Assembly: GCA_041657585.1 (NCBI GenBank)
Contig: JBBABP010000055.1
Span: forward strand, 1-6,854
Direction: 5' to 3'
From: JBBABP01 sp041657585
GTDB taxonomy: Bacteria > Patescibacteriota > Gracilibacteria > Absconditabacterales > Absconditicoccaceae
DNA: 6,854 nt
Positions 1 to 5,835 of the stretch are shown here, piece after piece; the stretch's first letter is position 1; every line of letters begins with the position of its first letter. The notes beneath the pieces were generated by a model. That model worked only from the letters and a program-made list of their open reading frames with translations, made no database searches and was not told where the DNA came from. The translations under genes were made by a program, and so were the position numbers.

Positions 1-1
1 T

Positions 2-352
2 AATCTTGTTGAATGAGCAGTTATAGAAAATAAAAATTATGAGATTATTAATAATGATCAAGTCGAATTACTTAAAGATTCTACTAATAATTTTTATTCT
101 TGACATACTCATCTTTGAAATTGAAAATCCCTATTTGAGATTGAATATCCATATCAGTGTAATCATGTGATAGAAAATTTTCTTTTTGACTGAAATAATG
201 TATATCTAGTAATTGGTATGTCTATCTATAATTTGACGCAAATGTATTCTTTTACTTCATGAGAAACTATCTTTAAAACAGCAGAAAATTTGTACAAAAT
301 ATGAGATAAACAATTTACGTATGATGGTTTATTGGATATTAAATTATTGTAA
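2..352 (+). CDS. 3' end of an unrecognised protein, cut by the window edge
   Basis: This open frame has no start in the window and gives 116 residues before TAA at 350-352. It is open only if TGA is read as glycine: seven in-frame TGAs occur, alongside two GGT glycines. The product is rich in Asn, aromatic and beta-branched residues and looks like a beta-rich soluble domain (for example VYLVIGMSIYNLTQ near the middle, then FTSGETIFKTAENLYKIGDK). No membrane segment is visible in the part seen. I do not recognise the family. It ends 36 bases before the dnaB start on the same strand with no terminator between, so the two may be cotranscribed. That it is coding rests on the long clean frame, the plausible composition and the same UGA usage as its neighbours. 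Confidence 0.75.
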
Positions 353-388
353 TTACTATATATTTTTATTAATTATACTGGTGTTATT

Positions 389-1750
389 ATGGTAAGTATC
401 GAAGATATAAAATTGCCTCCACATAATATTGACGCAGAAAAATGAACTTTATGCGGTGTTTTTATGGACAATGAATTAATGTATTATTATGATGGATGTT
501 GATTGTGACCTGAAGATTTTTATCAAAAAGAACATTTTTATATTTATAAAGCTATTAAAGATTTACGAGTTGCTCGTAAAACAATAGATGTGCTTACTGT
601 TGCTAATGAACTTTGAAAATGAGATAATTTGGATATTGTTTGATGATCAGATTATTTATATGAACTTTCTGGTTTTTTATTAAGTACTAATTCATGTGCA
701 GAATATGTGAAAATAGTAAAAGAAAAATCAATTTTGAGAAATATTCTTAAAACTTGTCAAAAAATTATTTGAGATGTTTTTCAACAAAAAGAAACACATG
801 ACGTAATGCAGGAAATAGAAAAGAAAATATTTGATCTTACTCAAAATAACTTAGCAGAAAAAGTTCATTCAATATGAGAAATATTGAACAAAAGAGTAGA
901 GGAGTATATGGATATAGTCGATCATCCAGAAAAGGCACATCAAAAAAAAGTTTTTTCTGGTTACAAATTATTAGATGAACTTTTGGGATGATTTAAACCT
1001 GCCGAATTAATAATTTTAGCGGCTCGTCCAAGTATGGGTAAAACTGCTTTGGCTCTTAATATATTGAAAAATATAGCTATTGATCAACAAAAATCTGTTG
1101 CAATGTTTTCATTAGAAATGAGTTCAGATCAAATCGCTGATAGAATACTTTCTATGGTTTCTAAAATATCTATGAATAAAATTACAAAATGAAGATTAGA
1201 TGCGGAGGATTTTTCTATAATGTGAGAATCTATGGAAACATTATCTGAAACTAAGGTTTTTATTGATGATAAATGATCAACAACAATACCTGAACTAAAA
1301 TCTAAAATTAGAAGATTAAAAATTGAAAAATCAAATTTAGATTTAGTTATTATTGATTATTTACAATTGATGAGTTGAAGTAGTTCTGGTTATTTATGAA
1401 ATAGAGTCCAAGAAATTTCAGAAATTTCAAGATGACTCAAGGAATTGGCTAGAGAATTAGAAATCCCAATTATTGCATTGTCTCAGCTTTCACGTTGAGT
1501 GGAACAGCGTCCAGACAAAAAACCATTACTTTCTGACTTGAGAGAGTCTGGGGCGATAGAACAAGATGCAGATGTTGTTTTGATGCTACACAGAGAGGAT
1601 TATTATGACCCAGATACGGATAAAAAATGACTTACTGATATTTGTATTAGAAAAAATAGAAATTGACCTATTTGAGAAGTAGAAGTGTTTTTTGAAAAAG
1701 AAATTATGAAATTTACTGATCTTAAAGAAAGATCTGATTGAACGTACTAA
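389..1750 (+). CDS. dnaB: Replicative DNA helicase DnaB
   Basis: This is the hexameric 5'-3' helicase that unwinds the replication fork and contacts primase; 453 aa is about the usual length. The start at 389 gives the expected N-terminus (IKLPPHNIDAEK, matching the LPPHSIEAEQ type). The primase-binding N-terminal domain covers roughly residues 8-140 and the RecA-like ATPase domain roughly 165-453. Visible motifs are Walker A ARPSMGKT (K218, T219), catalytic Glu E243 in FSLEMS, Walker B LVIIDYLQLM (D323), then LSQLSRGVEQR, SDLRESGAIEQDADVV and RKNRNGPIGEVEVFF, where R424 is the likely arginine finger. The gene contains 21 in-frame TGAs. They fall on family glycines, including both glycines of RNGPIG and the one in SRGVEQR, so UGA is glycine here. 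No intein interrupts the motifs. Confidence 0.98.
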
Positions 1751-1833
1751 AATAAGTAATTAGAATATTGGTAATTGGAATATTAGGAATTAATTACAAA
1801 TTACAAAATATTTTTTTTAAATATTTTTTTATC

Positions 1834-2736
1834 ATGATAAAATCTATTTTCAAAAATATTATTTTCTTATGATTACTTATTGTTGGATCTGTTTTTGCAC
1901 AGGAACAGATTAATCCAATGAGTTTTCCTCTACTTACTTCTTTTGTAAGTGATTTTTCTAATGTTTTAACTCAACAAGAATTAATTCAATTAAATACGAT
2001 TGCAAAAAATTATCAAGATAAAACTTCGAATCAAATTGTAACAGTCCTTTTCCCAAATAGATTATGAAATGAACTTATAGATATATGAGTTGATATTTTT
2101 GCAAAAAATGGCATTGGTCAAAAGGATAAAAATAATGGCTTATTGCTTATGATTTCGACAGAAGAAAAAAAAATCAGAATAGCTGTTTGATATTGATTGG
2201 AGTGAATTATTCCAGACATTACTGCTAGTAACATCATAGAAAACGATATCCGTTCATACGTAAATAGCTGAGATTTTTATCAAGCTATAAATAATTTTTA
2301 TGCAAAAAGTATAGAAATAATTGATGCTTGATGAGATTCTAATTATCCAACAAATTTAAATACACAAAAAAAATCTGATTATTTTATTTTTATAATAATA
2401 TGATTTCTTATTTGATCTTGAATATCAGCATTGTTAAAAAAATCAAAAAAATTAGAAATAAGTAAAAATTCAAAAATCAAAAAAATACAATCCTTTTCTA
2501 ATTTAATAGGATTTTGAATTATAATTTTTTTATCTATAACTTGATTGATACTTGTTTTAAACACAATTCTTTTGCTTATTATTTCTATAATTGTTTGATT
2601 TTTTTTAAGTTTTGGTGGTCGTTCTTGATGAATTTGATTTCGATGATGAGGTTTAGGTGGCGGGGGAGGATGAGGTTTTGGATGATGATTTAGTGGCTGA
2701 TGATGAGGTTTCGGATGATGATGAGGTTGAGATTAA
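1834..2736 (+). CDS. Secreted TPM-domain (YgcG-like) membrane-anchored protein
   Basis: The 300-aa product has a signal peptide (residues 1-22, hydrophobic core then SVFA before QEQ). A TPM/Psb32/MOLO-1 type domain follows (about 32-165, with LTQQELIQLN, NQIVTVLFPN and a segment around KIRIAVGYGLEG near 116). Next are hydrophobic segments at about 183-201 and 224-260, and a tail from about 261 that is almost all Gly with Phe, Arg and Ser. This order (signal, TPM, membrane segments, glycine-rich tail) is that of YgcG-like proteins. The biochemical role of the family is poorly defined; the domain should lie outside the membrane. About 30 in-frame TGAs occur, half of them in the tail, where TGA and GGN alternate. 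The start at 1834 is the ATG that gives the signal peptide; no Shine-Dalgarno motif precedes it, only a T-rich stretch. The gene lies 83 bases after dnaB and 74 before lemA. Confidence 0.93.
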
Positions 2737-2756
2737 AATAAGTTGAAATATAAGTC

Positions 2757-2770
2757 AGATTAATTAATCT
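2757..2770. repeat. 14-bp perfect palindrome between the TPM gene and lemA
   Basis: AGATTAATTAATCT is a perfect palindrome in the 74-bp gap between the two genes. A TATAAT hexamer (2789-2794) lies between it and the lemA ATG, without a good -35 box. The palindrome could be an operator or a weak intercistronic hairpin, or chance in AT-rich DNA. Confidence 0.35.
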
Positions 2771-2810
2771 TTAATTATTAAGTAGTTTTATAATTTAATA
2801 TAAATTTAAA

Positions 2811-3392
2811 ATGAAAAAAATTTGGTGGATTATTTTGGCCATAATTGTAGTTATAATATTATTGTTTGTTTGAAAGTACAATTCAATGGTAAATTTAGAT
2901 GAATCAGTGAAAACTTCTCGATCTCAAGTTGAAAATGTTTATCAAAGAAGACTTGATTTAATACCAAACTTAGTTCAAACAGTAAAATGAATTGCTAATC
3001 AGGAACAAGCTGTTTTTATTTGAGTAACAGAGGCTAGAGCTTTAGCTACAAAAGTTAACATTAATATCAATGATGCTAAAGAATTCAGTCAGTTTCAAAA
3101 ATCTCAATGAGAGTTGTCTTCAGCATTAACAAAATTAATGGCAGTTGCGGAAAATTATCCTGATATCAAATCAAATCAGAATTTTTTGGCTTTACAAACT
3201 CAATTGGAATGAACAGAAAATAGAATAGCAGTAGAAAGAAAAAATTTTAATGAGAAAGTAAAAGAATATAATATTTATCTTCGTGTATTTCCAAATAATA
3301 TTTTGGCTTCAATCTTTTGATTTATAAAAGCTAATCTTTTTGAGGCTACTGAATGAGCAGATCAACCACCAGTTGTGAATTTCAATAATTAA
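2811..3392 (+). CDS. lemA: LemA family protein
   Basis: The 193-aa product has a single N-terminal membrane segment (residues about 4-21, KIWW followed by a run of Ile, Val and Leu) and then the helical LemA domain. The family signature is clear: NVYQRRLDLIPNLVQTVKG at about 42-60, followed by EARALATK and a long amphipathic helical stretch. The late segment FNEKVKEYNIYLRVFPNNILA and the C-terminal FEATEGADQPPVVNF are also typical. LemA proteins are membrane-anchored with the helical bundle outside or at the membrane surface; their role is not well defined. All seven glycines are TGA codons. LemA genes often neighbour TPM-domain genes, as here, and the pair probably forms one unit ending at the terminator at 3463. 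The start at 2811 sits just before the membrane segment. Confidence 0.95.
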
Positions 3393-3462
3393 AATATTAA
3401 AAGATTGAAATATTAAACCTTACCTACCGGCAGACAGGAATGAATAATTAATAATTAAAAGG

Positions 3463-3486
3463 CAGGTCATTTGACCTGTTTTTTTT
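3463..3486 (+). terminator. Rho-independent terminator after lemA
   Basis: A perfect 7-bp stem, CAGGTCA (3463-3469) with TGACCTG (3472-3478), is followed at once by eight Ts (3479-3486). It lies 70 bases after the lemA stop and closes the dnaB / TPM / lemA strand block. Confidence 0.85.
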
Positions 3487-3517
3487 AGATTACCACATAG
3501 GAATTTCAATAATTTCT

Positions 3518-3535
3518 ATTCCGCTAAAGCGGGAT
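3518..3535. repeat. Small GC-rich hairpin, ATTCCGCT / AGCGGGAT
   Basis: ATTCCGCT (3518-3525) pairs with AGCGGGAT (3528-3535), with one G-U pair and a 2-base spacer. It stands out in AT-rich intergenic DNA just upstream of the candidate ncRNA promoter. There is no adjacent T-run, so it does not look like a simple terminator. Confidence 0.4.
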
Positions 3536-3562
3536 AAAATATCCAGAAATGGTTATTTTAAA

Positions 3563-3592
3563 TTGTTTTTTTGTGCAAAATGGCAATATAAT
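3563..3592 (+). promoter_or_regulatory. Candidate promoter for the intergenic ncRNA
   Basis: TTGTTT (3563-3568) and a perfect TATAAT (3587-3592) are separated by 18 bases, which predicts transcription starting near 3599. No gene follows on this strand before the terminator at 3922-3953, which is what suggests a non-coding transcript. Such hexamers also arise by chance in AT-rich DNA. Confidence 0.45.
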
Positions 3593-3598
3593 ATTTTA

Positions 3599-3953
3599 TA
3601 TTTTCATATCGCATGTGCTAACAAAAATATAGTGGATTATTAGTTATTACATTTGTTTTTGTATATAAATACATTATTTACAAGCTGTAAACAAAAATAA
3701 ACAAAAATGAGTTAAGCTATTTGGGCGTGTAGTTCATTAAAAATGAATCTTTAGTATTTCTAAGGATTTGTCGCTAATTTAGTAGCTTACCCAAGCGAAC
3801 GATTCGCATCAATTTTCTGAAGGCGGTTTTTTTGAATTAATTTATTGGGCATACAAAATTGGTAGTAAATATTACTAACTTTGTAAGCCTAATGGATAAT
3901 AGGCAGCCGTCTTCAGTGACGGCTATCTGGTTATCTATCAGGTAGCTTTTTTT
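3599..3953 (+). ncRNA. Candidate structured non-coding RNA, family not recognised
   Basis: No open frame of useful length covers this stretch even with UGA as glycine, yet it is more structured than the surrounding DNA. Visible elements: hairpin TTTACA/TGTAAA (3677-3691); TAAGCTA (3713-3719) with TAGCTTA (3783-3789); TTGGG (3721-3725) with CCCAA (3790-3794), which crosses the previous pairing as a pseudoknot or alternative fold; hairpins TTCATT/AATGAA (3733-3747), CTTTAG/CTAAGG (3749-3765) and GCGAA/TTCGC (3795-3807); an interrupted long hairpin at 3844-3893 (ATTGGGC/GCCTAAT, TACAAA/TTTGTA, TAGTAA/TTACTA); AGCCGTC/GACGGCT (3905-3924); and the terminator hairpin. I looked for tmRNA, RNase P, SRP and tRNA signatures and did not find them. 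The 5' end is set by the candidate promoter and is uncertain; the RNA may begin nearer 3700. Confidence 0.45.
3922..3953 (+). terminator. Terminator of the candidate ncRNA
   Basis: GCTATCTG (3922-3929) pairs with CAGGTAGC (3939-3946) over 8 bp (one G-U), followed at once by seven Ts (3947-3953). Its 5' arm shares GCT (3922-3924) with the preceding hairpin AGCCGTC/GACGGCT (3905-3924), so the two cannot both form in full. Confidence 0.75.
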
Positions 3954-3976
3954 AAATCAACGAAAACTTATTAACG

Positions 3977-4007
3977 AAAACAGATGAGTTGAATTCAACT
4001 CATCTGT
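3977..4007 (-). terminator. Perfect 28-bp palindrome, likely terminator of the 116-aa minus-strand gene
   Basis: Positions 3980-3993 and 3994-4007 form a perfect 14-bp inverted repeat with no spacer. On the minus strand it lies 24 bases past the stop of the 116-aa gene and is followed by a short T-run, which fits a terminator. It stands back to back with the plus-strand terminator at 3922-3953. A loop-free palindrome this long could also be a protein binding site. Confidence 0.65.
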
Positions 4008-4031
4008 ATATCATAAATTTCATTTATGGAT

Positions 4032-4382
4032 TTACGCAGTAATAACTGTTTCTTCCTTAAATGTTTTTTTTACTTCTTCGAGTGCCTCATCGAAAGTTTG
4101 CACTTTCGATATTTTGACATCAGAATTGGCTGGAAAATTAAATTTAGTCCCTCCATTGTATTTTTGAACATTCTTAACAGCGACTTTAACAGTCACAATA
4201 AGAATGTTTTTTTTTGAAAAAGGTTTTTCGTAAAGGGTTTTTATCAATTCTTCCTTTTGATAAAAGATTCCCAATCTGCCTTTTTTTAATGAAGCACCAT
4301 TTTTTATGGCTTCAGGTTCTTTTACATTTTCACTATCATTGAATGTAGCGAAAAATCCTTTAATAAATTCTTCCTGTTTCAT
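4032..4382 (-). CDS. Unrecognised 116-aa protein, no UGA codons
   Basis: This is a clean 116-residue frame with its own candidate promoter (4437-4464) and a palindromic terminator just after the stop. The protein is soluble, charged and probably alpha/beta. A helical N-terminus (EEFIKGFFATFND) leads to SLKKGRLGIFYQKEELIKTLYE at about 31-52 and a strand-like ILIVTVKVAVKNV near 60-72. It continues with NGGTKFNFPANSDVKISK and a final helix TFDEALEEVKKTFKEE. There is no signal peptide or membrane segment. I do not recognise the family. All six glycines are GGN and none is TGA, although TGA dominates glycine coding in most neighbours. That could mean recent arrival from a standard-code source, or chance in a small sample. 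The strand then [ST]-x-[DE]-E-A helix pattern resembles the other small proteins downstream. Confidence 0.8.
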   Translation of the reverse strand: MKQEEFIKGFFATFNDSENVKEPEAIKNGASLKKGRLGIFYQKEELIKTLYEKPFSKKNILIVTVKVAVKNVQKYNGGTKFNFPANSDVKISKVQTFDEALEEVKKTFKEETVITA

Positions 4383-4436
4383 ACTTAAATAATTTAATTT
4401 TTTTTTAATTAATATTTATTTTAAATTGTGTTTTGA

Positions 4437-4464
4437 CTTATAATTATATGTGCCAAAAAGTCAA
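4437..4464 (-). promoter_or_regulatory. Candidate promoter of the 116-aa gene, inside an inverted repeat
   Basis: Read on the minus strand, TTGACT (4464-4459) and TATAAG (4442-4437) are 16 bases apart, predicting a start near 4430 and a leader of about 48 bases. An inverted repeat, TTTGACT (4432-4438) and AGTCAAA (4459-4465), overlaps both boxes and could be an operator for a dimeric regulator. Confidence 0.5.
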
Positions 4465-4465
4465 A

Positions 4466-4853
4466 TAGAAATCATATTTATTTTTATTGAAAATTTTATC
4501 GATCAAAAATGTATGTGAACAACAAATTTACAAGACGAATAAATTATAAAAAACAAATAGAGTAGTTGTGAAAAAATAGAGTAGTAATACCCTACAAAAA
4601 TAGAAAAATCTGGCTTTAAAACAAGACTATTTTTAACTATCACTGGCACTTACTGTCACTCATGAGTAAAAATAAGGCTTAAAATTTTCTATAAAATGGG
4701 AATTTGATAGTATTTCTGTTTTTTTGTATGTTTTATATATTTTGAAATAGATCTAACTTGTAGAAATTTTATTTTATATTATGCTTATATATTGGTAATT
4801 ATAAACAGTAATTTACTTAAATATTTTTTTTAAACGATGTGATTGAAAATACA
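4466..4853. other. AT-rich stretch without a supported gene
   Basis: With UGA as glycine I find only very short frames on either strand here (for example 18 codons from 4510). The stretch contains a duplicated 12-mer (4555-4585), a 10-bp palindrome ACTCATGAGT near 4658-4667, and TATTTTTA/TAAAAATA arms that could fold around it. A T-rich block lies near 4820-4830. No promoter-terminator pair is evident. Confidence 0.5.
4555..4585 (+). repeat. Direct repeat of AAATAGAGTAGT, two copies 19 bp apart
   Basis: AAATAGAGTAGT occurs at 4555-4566 and again, identical, at 4574-4585. The 19-bp period is close to two helical turns, so it could be a pair of protein binding sites. There is no further clear copy; the following AAATAGAAAAAT shares only the first half. 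Confidence 0.5.
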
Positions 4854-4935
4854 AAGAACTTTGCACAAGGTAATTTAGTTTTGCAAATGTTATCTTTCTT
4901 CTAACTTTGTAAAACGGTTCTTGTGCAATAGTTCG
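4854..4935. repeat. Long imperfect inverted repeat (about 80 bp) sharing a 19-mer with 5765-5783
   Basis: Outer arms GAACTTTGCACAAG (4856-4869) and CTTGTGCAATAGTTC (4920-4934) pair with a single extra base. Inner arms GTTTTGCAAA (4878-4887) and TTTGTAAAAC (4906-4915) pair over 10 bp with one G-U. The whole folds into one interrupted hairpin ending 52 bases before the 64-aa gene. The first 19 bases (AAGAACTTTGCACAAGGTA, 4854-4872) recur exactly at 5765-5783, and TGCAATAG also recurs downstream of that copy. There is no T-run, so it is not a simple terminator. It resembles a small mobile or recombination-related repeat, which is an inference. Confidence 0.6.
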
Positions 4936-4986
4936 TCATTGGTTAGTGGTCTTGCATAATATTGTAATATAAATATATTCCTTATT

Positions 4987-5181
4987 ATGTTTAAACATAA
5001 ACTCCTTATAATTAAGACACAATCTTGAGTCCGACAGATACAATTTGCTAGACTATTTATTGCTGAATTTAAAACATTAGAGGAAGCTAAAATATTTGCT
5101 AAGAATTATCCACATTGAGAAGAAATAGAAATTTGGGAAGATTGAGAATTAAAAGAGGAGTATAGAAAAAATCAAGAATAA
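4987..5181 (+). CDS. Small protein (64 aa), paralog of the 82-aa protein at 6533-6781
   Basis: The frame begins MFKHKLLIIKTQSGVRQIQF and ends at TAA 5179-5181. It contains three in-frame TGAs, which supply all its glycines. By eye about 26 of 53 aligned positions are identical to the minus-strand 82-aa protein. The shared blocks are SGVRQ-[IV]-QF, [KS]-TLEEAK-x-FAK and E-[IV]-WE, and the TGA glycines of SGVRQ and of the H/Y-G pair sit at the same positions in both. This conservation proves the small frame is real and independently supports UGA as glycine. Predicted form: two or three strands, a helix from TLEEAK, then a charged C-terminus; soluble. I do not recognise the family and its function is unknown. 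It follows the hairpin repeat at 4854-4935 and has no evident Shine-Dalgarno motif. Confidence 0.88.
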
Positions 5182-5211
5182 AGTATTGATTGTTATCGAC
5201 CGCTATTTTCA

Positions 5212-5239
5212 TTGAAAAATAAACACATTTTCTTATAAT
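5212..5239 (+). promoter_or_regulatory. Candidate promoter before the 76-aa gene
   Basis: TTGAAA (5212-5217) and a perfect TATAAT (5234-5239) lie 16 bases apart. Transcription would begin near 5246, at the base of the hairpin 5246-5265, placing that hairpin at the very 5' end of the 76-aa gene's message. Confidence 0.5.
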
Positions 5240-5245
5240 AAAAAA

Positions 5246-5283
5246 CAGGTAGCATCAACTACCTGCAATATTTTTTATTTTTT
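5246..5283. terminator. Hairpin flanked by A-run and T-runs: bidirectional terminator or 5' leader hairpin
   Basis: CAGGTAG (5246-5252) pairs perfectly with CTACCTG (5259-5265) around a 6-base loop. On the plus strand T-runs follow at 5271-5276 and 5278-5283, a little distant from the stem. On the minus strand the stem is followed at once by six Ts (5245-5240), a textbook terminator for the minus-strand genes that end at 5518. It also lies where the candidate promoter at 5212-5239 would start, so it may act as a leader hairpin for the 76-aa gene. CAGGTAG also occurs in the terminator at 3939-3946. Confidence 0.65.
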
Positions 5284-5297
5284 CAACAATTACATCT

Positions 5298-5528
5298 ATG
5301 TTAGATTACAGACAAAAAACACAATTAGAGATTCCAACAATTAAATCCACAAGATGATGGTATCAAGTTATTCAGAATCCTAACACTAAACAGTATCATT
5401 TAAGAAGATTGGCAACCAACTGACAAATTCTATGGCGAACAGAAGAATATGTTAATCGTTCTGATATTGATACTATTCTTAATTATCCGTGATTTGATTG
5501 AAACAAAGATTTATTGATTACCGCTTAA
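5298..5528 (+). CDS. Small protein (76 aa), tentatively DUF1508/YegP-like
   Basis: The frame runs from ATG 5298 to TAA 5526-5528 with four in-frame TGAs, which supply all its glycines. After a polar N-terminus (about residues 1-18) comes GWYQVIQNPNTKQYHLRRLA, then TNGQILWRTEEYVNRSDIDT. The order strand, strand, NGQ-I/L, (S/T)E-x-Y, then a helix is that of the DUF1508 (YegP) repeat, a small fold of unknown function; only one repeat is present. The likeness is by eye and rests on few positions, so the assignment is weak, while the coding call is stronger. No signal peptide or membrane segment is seen. Its last 11 bases overlap the 3' end of the minus-strand 61-aa gene. A candidate promoter and leader hairpin lie just upstream. 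Confidence 0.8.
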
Positions 5529-5703
5529 TATTTCAATTTTCATCAACATCAGGTTGTTTGCCTGTGTTAACTAGGTAATTTAGCATAAGTTTTTCAATTT
5601 CTTCTTGTCATTTTTTAGCTTCTTCTTCAGAAGAATAGATTTTTTCTATTGAAACTTTTAATACCTTGTCTTCTACGGAAGTAATTAGTTCTGGTGTTTT
5701 CAT
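5518..5703 (-). CDS. Unrecognised small charged protein (61 aa)
   Basis: Read on the minus strand from ATG 5703 to TAA 5520-5518, the frame includes two TGA glycines and one GGC. It would break at 5608 under the standard code. The product begins MKTPELITSVEDKVLKVSIE, continues KIYSSEEEAKKGQEEIEKLM as a helix, and ends in a polar tail with PDVDENGN. It is small, soluble and acidic-to-mixed; I do not recognise it. The frame stays open upstream to an ATG at 5796, but that extension (CAKFLNNNLCLGLLF) crosses the intergenic repeat at 5765-5783 and looks unlike the rest, so I prefer 5703. It is the last gene of the minus-strand group (6781 to 5518) and overlaps the convergent 76-aa gene by 11 bases. 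Confidence 0.65.
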
Positions 5704-5764
5704 TTGAATTATTTTTTTAAATAAAACATTCTTAAACAGTAATCCTAAACATAGATTATTATTC

Positions 5765-5817
5765 AAGAACTTTGCACAAGGTATATTGTATAACATTGCA
5801 ATAGCTGTTTTCGCAAA
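5765..5817. repeat. Second, shorter copy of the hairpin repeat
   Basis: AAGAACTTTGCACAAGGTA (5765-5783) is identical to 4854-4872. It is followed, as in the first copy but at shorter distance, by TGCAATAG (near 5797-5804). TTTGC (5771-5775) can pair with GCAAA (5813-5817). It looks like a version of the 4854-4935 element lacking the inner arms. It lies between the 61-aa gene and the HNH gene. Confidence 0.55.
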
Positions 5818-5835
5818 CTAATGGATCCACTATTT

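Noticed and set aside
2379..2564. 61-aa minus-strand open frame
   Set aside because: It lies entirely inside the TPM-domain gene on the opposite strand and encodes an Ile/Asn/Phe-rich product expected from the antisense of membrane-segment codons.
3623..3648. Similarity of this stretch to the minus strand at 5838-5812 (AAAAATA, GTGGAT and ATTAGTT in order)
   Set aside because: Two gaps are needed within about 25 AT-rich bases, which is within what chance can give.
3599..3953. tmRNA, RNase P RNA, SRP RNA or tRNA
   Set aside because: No GTTCGA-type T arm with CCA end, no GAGGAAAGTC or ACAGAA signature, and no GGAAGCAGCC-type SRP loop was found on the plus strand.
4026..4217. 63-aa plus-strand open frame
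   Set aside because: It is antisense to the 116-aa gene, which has a promoter and terminator and a more plausible protein composition.
4554..4586. CRISPR array
   Set aside because: Only two 12-bp copies with a 7-bp gap; repeats and spacers are far too short and no cas gene is present.
4854..4935. Integron attC site
   Set aside because: It is an imperfect hairpin of the right size, but I do not find the RYYYAAC and GTTRRRY core pair at its ends, and there is no integrase in the window.
5608..5796. Longer start for the 61-aa gene at 5796
   Set aside because: The added segment crosses the intergenic repeat at 5765-5783, so it is more likely non-coding.
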